The notes beneath the pieces are model-generated. The model was given only the letters and a program-made list of their open reading frames with translations, was not told the origin of the DNA and did no database searches. Below are positions 1-6,031 of a stretch of 13,769 nt of DNA, piece by piece. Made by a program: the position numbers and the translations under genes. The stretch is from an uncultured Ruminococcus sp. (lineage in GTDB: Bacteria; Bacillota; Clostridia; Oscillospirales; CAG-382), in NCBI GenBank assembly GCA_902783535.1, contig CACZRJ010000086.1:1-13769 (forward strand), written 5' to 3'. Each line of letters begins with the position of its first letter. Position 1 is the stretch's first letter.

Positions 1-86
1 GACAGCAGCTTGCGGTTCGCTACACTTGGCGGTAACTACCCGTGGCGGGACTTTCACCCGCTAGAATTGCGCCATGCCCGGCACAC
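1..86 (-). mobile_element. 5' end of a bacterial class C group II intron (partial, cut by window edge)
   Basis: Read on the minus strand from 86 to 1, the sequence begins GTGTGCCGGGCATGG, which is the GUGYG 5' splice-site consensus followed by the start of domain I as remembered from class C introns such as that of Oceanobacillus iheyensis (GUGUGCCCGGCAUGG). Further matches in the same order are TCTA, GGGTGAAAGTCCCG, GTAG, and the AACCGCAAG segment. It starts about nine bases after the perfect terminator hairpin of the gltX-glnS operon. Class C introns are known to insert directly downstream of intrinsic terminators in the orientation of transcription, and this orientation fits. The remainder of the ribozyme and any intron-encoded reverse transcriptase/maturase lie outside the window. 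The exact 5' boundary could be a few bases off because GTG repeats occur at the junction. Confidence 0.85.
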
Positions 87-94
87 CACCACAA

Positions 95-122
95 AAGGTG
101 CCGTCCGGCCGGACGGCACCTT
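95..122 (-). terminator. Intrinsic terminator of the gltX-glnS operon
   Basis: A perfect 28-bp palindrome with 12-bp arms (95-106 and 111-122) around GGCC lies 14 bases past the glnS stop codon. On the minus strand the stem ends in CCTT and is followed by TTGTGG, so the U-tract is short. On the plus strand it is followed by a longer T-rich stretch (ttgttcttttttt, 121-133), so it may work in both directions. It is also the presumed recognition hairpin for the adjacent class C group II intron. Confidence 0.85.
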
Positions 123-136
123 GTTCTTTTTTTCTG

Positions 137-1777
137 TCAGAAAGGCTTGCTGTCTTTCAGTTCCACGATCCGCAAGAACGCGTCGTTCTTCGTGTCCTTC
201 GTGAAGTATCCCGTCCTGACGAACTGGAATTTCTCTCCGGGCTTCGCGTCCGCAAGAGACTTCTCCAGCCGGCAGCCGTGCAGGACCTGCACGGAATCCG
301 GATTGACGTAGTCTTCGAACGTTTTCCCTTCCGGAACCGCGCCCGTGTTCTCGATGGTGAACAGATAGCCGTAGAGATAGACGTCCGAGGTGACGGACTC
401 GGAGGCGGAGACCCAGTGGATGGTTCCCTTGACCTTCCTGCCGTCGACGGGATTGCCGCAGCCGCTTTCCAGGTCGGCCGTGACCGTCACGGACGTGATG
501 TTTCCGTTTTCGTCCGTTTCGCAGCTCTTCCAGCGGACGATGTATCCGCCCATCAGGCGGACTTCCCCGTCCGGTTTGAGGCGGAAGTATTTCGGAGGCG
601 GGTTCAGAGAGACGTCGTCGCGGTCGACGAAGATCTCCCGCGTGAACGCGACCTGTCTGGTCCCGGCGTTCTCGTCCTGCGGGTTGTTCGGAAGACTGAA
701 GTATTCCGTTTTTCCCTCAGGATAGTTCTCGACGATGACGCGCACCGGGTGCAGGACCGCGACGCGGCGGACTGCCTTCGCGTTCAGTTCTTCACGGATG
801 CAGTGCTCGAGCAGGGAGATGTCGACGAGGCTGTCCGACTTCGCGACGCCGATCCGCGTGCAGAAGTCGATAATGGACTCGGGCGTATACCCTCTTCTGC
901 GCAGACCGCAGAGGGTCGGCATGCGGGGGTCGTCCCATCCGTCGACGGCGCCGGACTCGACCAGGCTCCGCAGGAAACGCTTGCTCATGACCGTGTAAGT
1001 CATGTTCAGACGGGCGAATTCGATCTGGCGGGGTTTGGACGGCACGGACACGTTGTCGACCACCCAGTCGTAAAGCGGACGGTGGATCTCATATTCCAGA
1101 GAGCACAGGGAGTGCGTGATTCCTTCCAGCGCGTCCTGGATCGGATGGGCGAAGTCGTACATCGGGAAGATGCACCATTTGGTCCCCTGACGGTGATGCT
1201 CGACGTACTTGATCCTGTAGATGACCGGGTCGCGCATGCAGAAGTTTCCGGACGCGAGATCGATCTTCGCGCGGAGCGTGTATTTTCCTTCGGGATATTT
1301 CCCTTCGCGCATCTCTTCGAACAGACGGAGGCTTTCCTCCACAGGACGGTCGCGGTAGGGGGAAACGGCCGGATGCGTCAGGTCCCCCCTGTATTCGCGG
1401 AACTGCTCGGGCGTCAGTTCGCAGACGTAGGCGAGGCCTTTCCTGATCAGTTCGACCGCGTACTCGTAGTCCTTCTCGAAGTAGTCGGAGCCGTAGAAGA
1501 AGCGGTCGCCCCAGTCAAAGCCGAGCCAGTGGATGTCCTCCATGATGGCGTCGACGTATTCGGTGTCCTCCTTGGCCGGGTTGGTGTCGTCCATGCGGAG
1601 GTTGCAGAGACCGCCGAACTTCTTCGCGGTCGCGAAATCGATCGTCAGCGCCTTGCAGTGGCCGATGTGGAGATAGCCGTTCGGCTCCGGCGGAAAGCGC
1701 GTGTGGACGGTTTTCGTTTTGCCTTCGCGGATGTCCTCGACGATGGCTTCCTCGATAAAATTGGTGGGTTCGATCAT
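137..1777 (-). CDS. glnS: Glutaminyl-tRNA synthetase (GlnRS)
   Basis: Cytoplasmic class I aminoacyl-tRNA synthetase that charges tRNA-Gln directly with glutamine using ATP. The 546-residue protein has the usual bacterial GlnRS length. The catalytic Rossmann domain shows the HIGH signature at residues 37-40 (preceded by FPPEPNGYL, the GlnRS form) and the KMSKR-type signature VMSKR at 263-267. Residues from about 335 onward match the beta-barrel anticodon-binding region, including a YFRLKPDGEVRLMGG stretch typical of GlnRS. The ATG start is preceded by AGGAGA seven bases upstream. The gltX stop codon lies only 14 bases before this start, so the two synthetases are co-transcribed. Many Firmicutes lack GlnRS and make Gln-tRNA by amidation through GatCAB; clostridia with GlnRS are known. 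The family call is secure. Confidence 0.97.
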   Translation of the reverse strand: MIEPTNFIEEAIVEDIREGKTKTVHTRFPPEPNGYLHIGHCKALTIDFATAKKFGGLCNLRMDDTNPAKEDTEYVDAIMEDIHWLGFDWGDRFFYGSDYFEKDYEYAVELIRKGLAYVCELTPEQFREYRGDLTHPAVSPYRDRPVEESLRLFEEMREGKYPEGKYTLRAKIDLASGNFCMRDPVIYRIKYVEHHRQGTKWCIFPMYDFAHPIQDALEGITHSLCSLEYEIHRPLYDWVVDNVSVPSKPRQIEFARLNMTYTVMSKRFLRSLVESGAVDGWDDPRMPTLCGLRRRGYTPESIIDFCTRIGVAKSDSLVDISLLEHCIREELNAKAVRRVAVLHPVRVIVENYPEGKTEYFSLPNNPQDENAGTRQVAFTREIFVDRDDVSLNPPPKYFRLKPDGEVRLMGGYIVRWKSCETDENGNITSVTVTADLESGCGNPVDGRKVKGTIHWVSASESVTSDVYLYGYLFTIENTGAVPEGKTFEDYVNPDSVQVLHGCRLEKSLADAKPGEKFQFVRTGYFTKDTKNDAFLRIVELKDSKPF

Positions 1778-1791
1778 TTTTTTGTCTCCTT

Positions 1792-3486
1792 CTATGATTC
1801 TGACCGGACGGTCTCCATGAACAGCCGGATCCTGCGTTCGGACTCCTCGCGCCCGAGGATCTTCATCACGGTATAGAGGTCGGGCGAATTCTTCCGGCCG
1901 GTCAGCCCGACGCGGATATATTCGCTGACGTCTCCGACGCTTCCCTTCCAGTCTTCGGGATGTTCCTTGTATTCTTTCATGTTCGCGCAGTAGCCGTGCG
2001 CCGACGCGACCGCCTTCACTTTCTCAAACCAGCCGTTCGCGTCGTCCGCGGGATCGTAGCTCTCCAGGAAGGACGCGAGCACGGACGCGATCTCTTTTCC
2101 GTCTTTCCCTTCGGGCATCTCCTCGAACCGGAAGTATTCCGGATAGAAGAACTGCACGAACGTCTTCGCGTCGCGCCAGTTCGCGAAATCCTTCCGCGGC
2201 TTCTTTCCGCCGCGTCCGATGGAGAAGATCTCCTTCGTCTGCTCCGGAGACCTTTTCAGGCAGGAAAAGAATTCCGGGTCGTTGTCTTCCGCCCAGGCTG
2301 TGATCTGTTCGCAGACCTGCTCCGCGCTCATCCGGGCGATCACGTTCTTGGAAACGTCGTTCAGCTTGTCGAAGTCGAACAGGCATCCGGACGTGCTCAT
2401 CTTCTTGATGGAGAAGGGGAAATCCGTATACGGACGGTCCGGGTTCTGCGCGTGCCATTCCTCGTAATTGGAGTTCAGCAGCGTCATGAGGTACTCGATG
2501 ACGCTTTCGGGCGGATATCCGAGCCCGTCGTAATCCTCCATTTTCGCGCCGCGGTCGCGCTTGGACAGCTTTTTCTTGTTTCCGTCCTCGTCCAGACGCA
2601 GCACCTGCGCCGTATGCAGGTATTTCGGCTGTCTGAATCCGAGATACCGGAACAGCTGGATGTGCTTCGGAAGGCTCGGCAGCCATTCCTCGCCGCGGAT
2701 CACGTGCGTCGTGCCCATCAGATGGTCGTCCACCGCGTGGGCGAAATGATAGGTCGGGATGCCGTCGGATTTCAGCAGGACGAAGTCCTCGTCGTTCTCC
2801 GGAAGCTCCAGCGTGCCTTTCACCAGGTCGGTGAACTTCACCTTCTTTTCCCCGTCGCCGTCGGCCAGGATGCGGAGCACGAACGGATCGCCGTTCTTCA
2901 TGTGCTCTTCGGCCTGCTCGTAAGTGATGGAGCGGTTTTCCAGCGTCTCGCGCTTCGCCTCTTCGCTCGCGGCTTCCCAGTCCTTCGTTTTGTTTTCCGT
3001 CTTTTTATCGGCGTTCAGCGCTTCCTCGAGCTCCTCTTTCGTGGAAAAGACGGGATAGGCCCTGCCTTCGCTGACGAGTTTCTTCGCGTAGACCTGATAG
3101 ATGTGCTTCCGCTCGGACTGCTTGAACGGTCCGTACGGTCCGCGGTCTACGATGTTTCCGTCCGCGTCTTCCGCCGCGCCCTCGTCGAATTCGACGTGAT
3201 AGCGGGCGAGCGTCCGGATCAGCGACTGCGCCGCGCCGGGGATCTCCCTCTTGGCGTCGGTGTCTTCGATCCGCAGGAAAAGGACGCCGCCGGACTGATG
3301 GGCCAGACGTTCGTCGATCATCACCTGATACATGCCGCCGAAGTGGACGAATCCGGTCGGGCTGGGAGCGAACCGCGTCACCTTCGCGCCTTCCGGGAGC
3401 GTTCTCGGCGGATACCGCTTTTCAACGTCTTCCGGCGTTTCTTTGACATGCGGGTACAGTAGCTCCGCGAGTTTTTCAAAATCCAT
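1792..3486 (-). CDS. gltX: Glutamyl-tRNA synthetase (GluRS)
   Basis: Class I synthetase that charges tRNA-Glu with glutamate. FAPSPTGFVHFGG near residues 39-51 is the HIGH-equivalent region, here with HFGG. LSKR at about 307-310 (in KKKLSKRDRG) is the KMSKR equivalent. The start is placed at the ATG at 3486, giving 564 residues. An in-frame TTG eight codons upstream is rejected because a strong GGAGGT (3496-3501) lies between the two at the correct spacing for the ATG. The protein has about 33 residues before the usual KVxRFAPSPTG start and is longer than the roughly 480 residues common for bacterial GluRS. It is the first gene of the gltX-glnS operon. Its leader is only about 30 bases, too short for a T-box. 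Whether it is discriminating or also charges tRNA-Gln cannot be read from the sequence, but the GlnRS partner makes a discriminating enzyme plausible. Confidence 0.95.
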   Translation of the reverse strand: MDFEKLAELLYPHVKETPEDVEKRYPPRTLPEGAKVTRFAPSPTGFVHFGGMYQVMIDERLAHQSGGVLFLRIEDTDAKREIPGAAQSLIRTLARYHVEFDEGAAEDADGNIVDRGPYGPFKQSERKHIYQVYAKKLVSEGRAYPVFSTKEELEEALNADKKTENKTKDWEAASEEAKRETLENRSITYEQAEEHMKNGDPFVLRILADGDGEKKVKFTDLVKGTLELPENDEDFVLLKSDGIPTYHFAHAVDDHLMGTTHVIRGEEWLPSLPKHIQLFRYLGFRQPKYLHTAQVLRLDEDGNKKKLSKRDRGAKMEDYDGLGYPPESVIEYLMTLLNSNYEEWHAQNPDRPYTDFPFSIKKMSTSGCLFDFDKLNDVSKNVIARMSAEQVCEQITAWAEDNDPEFFSCLKRSPEQTKEIFSIGRGGKKPRKDFANWRDAKTFVQFFYPEYFRFEEMPEGKDGKEIASVLASFLESYDPADDANGWFEKVKAVASAHGYCANMKEYKEHPEDWKGSVGDVSEYIRVGLTGRKNSPDLYTVMKILGREESERRIRLFMETVRSES

Positions 3487-3495
3487 TTCCCTATG

Positions 3496-3501
3496 ACCTC
3501 C
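3496..3501 (-). promoter_or_regulatory. Ribosome binding site that sets the gltX start
   Basis: The minus strand reads GGAGGT, nine bases before the ATG at 3484-3486. It lies inside the longer reading frame that begins with TTG, so it argues for the shorter start. Confidence 0.8.
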
Positions 3502-3525
3502 GTCACTCAAGCTTTCTATCTTTTC

Positions 3526-3554
3526 ATTATACCCTCGCGCCGTCCGAAATGCAA
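3526..3554 (-). promoter_or_regulatory. Sigma-A promoter of gltX-glnS
   Basis: The minus strand has TTGCAT (3549-3554), a 17-base spacer and a consensus TATAAT (3526-3531), about 40 bases before the gltX ATG. The transcript leader would be roughly 30 bases, leaving no room for a T-box or other large riboswitch. Confidence 0.8.
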
Positions 3555-3561
3555 CACCCGA

Positions 3562-3612
3562 TTTCCTTTTTTCGAAAAGGAAAATCCGCAGCGGGGATGA
3601 CCTGCTGCGGAT
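3562..3612 (-). terminator. Terminator of the transglutaminase-like gene, with a second overlapping hairpin
   Basis: The minus strand has a perfect 9-bp stem ATCCGCAGC/GCTGCGGAT (3604-3612 with 3584-3592) and an 11-base loop, 21 bases after the stop codon. It is followed by TTTCCTTTT. That T-rich tract is itself the 5' arm of a second perfect 9-bp hairpin (3575-3583 with 3562-3570) with a CGAA loop on the minus strand (TTCG on the plus strand). The pair separates this gene from the gltX promoter, whose -35 box lies just beyond. Confidence 0.8.
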
Positions 3613-3633
3613 GATTCTCTGATATTGCGGCGC

Positions 3634-4821
3634 TCAGCCCTCGACTTCGTCCAGATACGTTCCGTGCTCGTCGAGATAGGTCTGGAATCTGCTGATGCAC
3701 TTGGCGCGGGAAGAAACCGTGTAGCGGTATTTCGCGTGCGGATCGTTCAGGCAGAAGCGGATGTAGGTCACTTCCTTGCTGCGGGTCCTGTTCGCGATGG
3801 CGTCTTCCACCTGCGGATCGAAGATGTACCATTTCTCGCCGATCCGGACAGTCGTCCAGTCATGGCTGGTATATCCGCCGGCGTTCGCGGTGGTGTATCC
3901 GGTCACGACGTAGCACTCGAGACCGATCTTCCGCATCATGGCAGTAAATGTCGCGGAATAGCAGTTGCAGGTGCCGTAGCCGTCGACCAGGACCTGATAG
4001 GCGCACATCCAGTAGTTCTTCGCGTTGTCCCAGTGATTCGGGCTGCGGTAGTACGTATGCTCGATCAGCCAGTCGTAGCAGACCTTGACCTTCTCGTAGG
4101 TGTCCATGTCCGGCGTGAACAGTTCTGCGAACAGGACGTCGAGATAGTTGTTAAGGTCTTCATTGTCCGTGACGTACGGATGGAGCTCGGCGCTGTCCAG
4201 CAGCTTGCGGACGCCGATGGCGTCTTCGAGAACGACCGTCAGGGACGTCTGGAAGGAAAGGTCCATTTCCTCGTAGTAGGAGGCGTACCCGTTGCGGGAA
4301 ACGACGACTTCGATGAGCGGGATCTCGGACGTGATGAACGCGAGCCCGTTGCCGTCCGTGGTATACTCGTCTTCGAAGACTTCGATCTCGGCGTCGGATA
4401 CGGGATTTCCGTCGGTGTCCAGAACGGTCAGAACCGCATTGTAGCGGATCGTATTATCGATTTCCAGCGGGACCTTCGGCTGATCCGCGTCTCCGTTTTC
4501 GGACGGGACATCGGCGTCGGAATCGTCGTCCGGCTCTTCCAGTGCCGTACCGCCCCAGATCCCCTCGGACCAGCGGATGCCGTCCGTGTAGGATTCATTC
4601 GCGCTCTCGTCGGCAAGGGTCGCCCTGTTGTCGAGAACCGAACCGCGGGACTGTTCCGGAAAGACTTCCGGAGCGGATTCCGAAGATTCGTTGATTGTAG
4701 GTTCGGGGATGTCTTCCGCGGGCGCCGGAGAAGCAAACTGTCCGGACGCCGCCACGGCGAGCGCTCCGAGTACGAGCACGACCGCGAGCATCAGAAGCAC
4801 CGTTTTTTTGTTCAATCGCAT
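3634..4821 (-). CDS. Exported transglutaminase-like cysteine protease-fold protein
   Basis: Predicted secreted or membrane-tethered protein of 395 residues. Residues 5-26 form a hydrophobic signal segment after a basic start (MRLNKK). Residues 31-120 are an acidic Ser/Glu/Pro/Asp-rich linker. Residues about 127-200 look like a Cna-B or CarboxypepD_reg-type beta-sandwich (LTVLDTDGNPVSDAEIEV). Residues about 240-345 are a transglutaminase core with the likely catalytic triad C285 (in YGTCNCYSATF), H320 (in SHDW) and D335 (in WYIFDPQ). This fold includes cross-linking enzymes, proteases and non-catalytic peptide-binding forms. An intact triad suggests an active enzyme, but the substrate is unknown. 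No lipobox or LPXTG is seen; retention would be through an uncleaved N-terminal segment. The ribosome binding site is weak (AGGAAA, about 17 bases from the ATG) although the promoter is perfect. It is monocistronic, with its own promoter and terminator. Confidence 0.85.
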   Translation of the reverse strand: MRLNKKTVLLMLAVVLVLGALAVAASGQFASPAPAEDIPEPTINESSESAPEVFPEQSRGSVLDNRATLADESANESYTDGIRWSEGIWGGTALEEPDDDSDADVPSENGDADQPKVPLEIDNTIRYNAVLTVLDTDGNPVSDAEIEVFEDEYTTDGNGLAFITSEIPLIEVVVSRNGYASYYEEMDLSFQTSLTVVLEDAIGVRKLLDSAELHPYVTDNEDLNNYLDVLFAELFTPDMDTYEKVKVCYDWLIEHTYYRSPNHWDNAKNYWMCAYQVLVDGYGTCNCYSATFTAMMRKIGLECYVVTGYTTANAGGYTSHDWTTVRIGEKWYIFDPQVEDAIANRTRSKEVTYIRFCLNDPHAKYRYTVSSRAKCISRFQTYLDEHGTYLDEVEG

Positions 4822-4946
4822 AAGAAATAATTCAACTTTCCTGAGATCGTAAGGAATGATTTGGAAAGAAACCGCCGGGATGAAGACCGCGTTTCAGGCG
4901 ACATGACCATGCCGGAAGGCATATAGGGCGATTATCTTTCGGGTAG

Positions 4947-4975
4947 ATTATACCCGACCGGGACCCGTTTGTCAA
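4947..4975 (-). promoter_or_regulatory. Perfect-consensus sigma-A promoter of the transglutaminase-like gene
   Basis: The minus strand has TTGACA (4970-4975), exactly 17 bases, then TATAAT (4947-4952). The leader to the ATG at 4821 is about 115-120 bases. It contains a small TGCC-TTCC-GGCA hairpin near 4911-4922 but no riboswitch that could be recognised. Confidence 0.9.
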
Positions 4976-4990
4976 CCCTTTTCCCGTCTT

Positions 4991-5006
4991 TTGTCATTTG
5001 TGACAA
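4991..5006. promoter_or_regulatory. 16-bp inverted repeat upstream of the transglutaminase-like gene promoter
   Basis: TTGTCA and TGACAA are perfect 6-base arms around TTTG, starting 16 bp beyond the -35 box (4970-4975). The position would suit an activator or an upstream repressor site. Short arms mean chance cannot be excluded. Confidence 0.3.
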
Positions 5007-5053
5007 GGTTTCCGCGCCGATCGCAAATCTCGAAAGAGGAAATGCACAAATTT

Positions 5054-5071
5054 AATGAACACATGTTCATT
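5054..5071. promoter_or_regulatory. 18-bp inverted repeat, operator-like
   Basis: AATGAACA and TGTTCATT are perfect 8-base inverted arms around CA. The size and short centre resemble operators of dimeric helix-turn-helix repressors such as the TetR family. No regulator gene lies in the window, and the repeat is about 80 bp upstream of the -35 box of the next gene, so the target is uncertain. Confidence 0.4.
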
Positions 5072-5106
5072 ATCATCCGACGGAACTCCCCCGTAGTATA
5101 AAAGAC

Positions 5107-5136
5107 CGCAGGGCCCTTCTTCCGAAGAGCCCTGCG
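5107..5136 (-). terminator. Terminator of the lipoprotein gene
   Basis: Arms CGCAGGGC and GCCCTGCG (5129-5136 with 5107-5114) enclose a second short TCTT/AAGA stem. The minus strand continues with GTCTTTTATAC. It lies 22 bases past the lipoprotein stop codon. Confidence 0.85.
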
Positions 5137-5158
5137 CGTTCTCGGCAAATTGCTTCGC

Positions 5159-5953
5159 TTATTTCACAAGACCGATTTTCGCGGTGACCTTGTAGTCCGG
5201 ATCCCAGTAGTCCTTGTCGGGCGTGGAGGTCGGAACTTCGAAAGCATCGATGTCGAAGCCTTCGATGTAGTAGATCTCGCCGACTGAGACGGAAGCGCCG
5301 AATGCGAACGCGTCCTGCGCGTACTGCGTGTTCATGTTCGGCATATGGAGATGCTGTTCGTCGTCGTACCATGCGCCGGAAGCGCCGTCGCCCTTCTTGT
5401 CCTTCATCAGTTCCGGCCAGTTGTTGCCGGCGTTGATGCAGAATACGAAGCCGTTTTCGGGAATGGCAATGGCAGAAGCTGCTCCGCCGGAACCGTCGGA
5501 AACGGCGACGACTTCCCAGAAGCCTTCGTTGCCTTCAACCGGAGCGAATCCGATGTGATGAGACCATCCGCCGGCGATGTCGGCCGTGGTGCAGATGAAG
5601 CCCTGGCCTTCGCCTTCGGAAGCGGGATCGCAGGCGGTGACGAAGAAGTCGCTCAGGTTCTTCGGTTTCTCAAGACCGGCCGAAGAATTGTCTTCGGAGG
5701 GTTCTTCAGAGGGCTCTTCGGAAGGTTCTTCGGAAGATTCCGCGGGAGCGGGTTCTTCGGAAGACTCAGCAGGAGCGGGTTCCTCGGAGGATGCCGCGGG
5801 AGCGGGTTCTTCGGAGGACGCCGCGGGAGCGGGCTCTTCAGAGGATGCCGCAGGTGCGGAGGACTCCGCGGGCGTTGCGGGCGTACACGAAACTGCGAAT
5901 GCGCACATGGTCAGGACCATGGCCATCACGAGCAGAAATGCGATTTTTTTCAT
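5159..5953 (-). CDS. Lipoprotein with repetitive Ser/Glu/Pro/Ala linker and a C-terminal beta-rich domain of unknown function
   Basis: Predicted 264-residue lipoprotein held on the outer face of the membrane. The start at 5953 (MKKIAFLL) is preferred over an ATG seven codons upstream because the AAGGA ribosome binding site lies between the two. A hydrophobic signal ends in the lipobox FAVSC, so the lipidated Cys is residue 23. Residues about 26-88 are a linker of nine-residue units (SSEEPAPAA/E), then EPSE units. Residues about 95-264 are a compact domain with no confident family. Its IPENGFVF stretch followed by a later SVSVGEIYYIEG is reminiscent of a small beta domain found in some clostridial secreted proteins (inference from memory only). 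It has its own promoter and terminator and follows the sortase operon. Function unknown. Confidence 0.85.
   Translation of the reverse strand: MKKIAFLLVMAMVLTMCAFAVSCTPATPAESSAPAASSEEPAPAASSEEPAPAASSEEPAPAESSEEPAPAESSEEPSEEPSEEPSEDNSSAGLEKPKNLSDFFVTACDPASEGEGQGFICTTADIAGGWSHHIGFAPVEGNEGFWEVVAVSDGSGGAASAIAIPENGFVFCINAGNNWPELMKDKKGDGASGAWYDDEQHLHMPNMNTQYAQDAFAFGASVSVGEIYYIEGFDIDAFEVPTSTPDKDYWDPDYKVTAKIGLVK
5700..5859 (-). repeat. In-frame tandem repeats encoding the lipoprotein linker
   Basis: Four 27-bp units (5736-5762, 5763-5789, 5790-5816, 5817-5843) and a partial fifth (5844-5859) encode SSEEPAPA-type nonapeptides. Three 12-bp units (5700-5711, 5712-5723, 5724-5735) encode EPSE. Units differ mostly at third positions (for example ggttcttcggaa against ggctcttcagag), so the array is in frame and not freshly duplicated. 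Such arrays often vary in copy number between strains. Confidence 0.9.
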
Positions 5954-6003
5954 GATGATTTCATTCCTTTCCAAATGGATCTTATTGTTTTTCTTTCCTG
6001 TAT

Positions 6004-6031
6004 ACTATACACCAAATTCTCAAAAAGTCAA
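6004..6031 (-). promoter_or_regulatory. Promoter of the lipoprotein gene, overlapping the end of the upstream gene
   Basis: The minus strand has TTGACT (6026-6031), a 16-base spacer and TATAGT (6004-6009) preceded by TG, giving an extended -10 element. The -35 box overlaps the stop codon of the four-TM gene (6028-6030), so the lipoprotein may be made both from this promoter and by read-through. Confidence 0.7.

Larger units (their letters stand above)
4822..5158. other. Intergenic region with promoter, two inverted repeats and a terminator
   Basis: No coding region is supported in these 337 bases. They contain the leader and promoter of the transglutaminase-like gene (4822-4975), an inverted repeat TTGTCA-TTTG-TGACAA (4991-5006), an 8-2-8 inverted repeat AATGAACA-CA-TGTTCATT (5054-5071), and the terminator of the upstream lipoprotein gene (5107-5136). 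The two repeats lie upstream of the -35 box and may bind a regulator. Confidence 0.7.

Noticed and set aside
74..1876. 600-codon open frame on the plus strand opposite glnS
   Set aside because: It is antisense to a clear GlnRS gene, rich in Arg/Val/Asp as expected for shadow frames of GC-rich genes, has no ribosome binding site, and runs through the terminator and intron region.
1960..3462. 500-codon open frame on the plus strand opposite gltX
   Set aside because: Shadow of GluRS; no recognised motif and no promoter or ribosome binding site.
3487..3510. TTG start adding eight residues to GluRS
   Set aside because: The strong GGAGGT lies inside this extension at the right distance for the ATG at 3486.
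3487..3525. T-box leader for gltX-glnS
   Set aside because: The promoter is only about 40 bases from the start codon, so there is no room for a T-box.
4822..4946. Riboswitch in the leader of the transglutaminase-like gene
   Set aside because: The leader is long enough, but I recognise no conserved riboswitch core, only a small hairpin. Left as unproven.
5700..5859. CRISPR-like array
   Set aside because: The repeats are contiguous without spacers and are in frame, encoding a protein linker.
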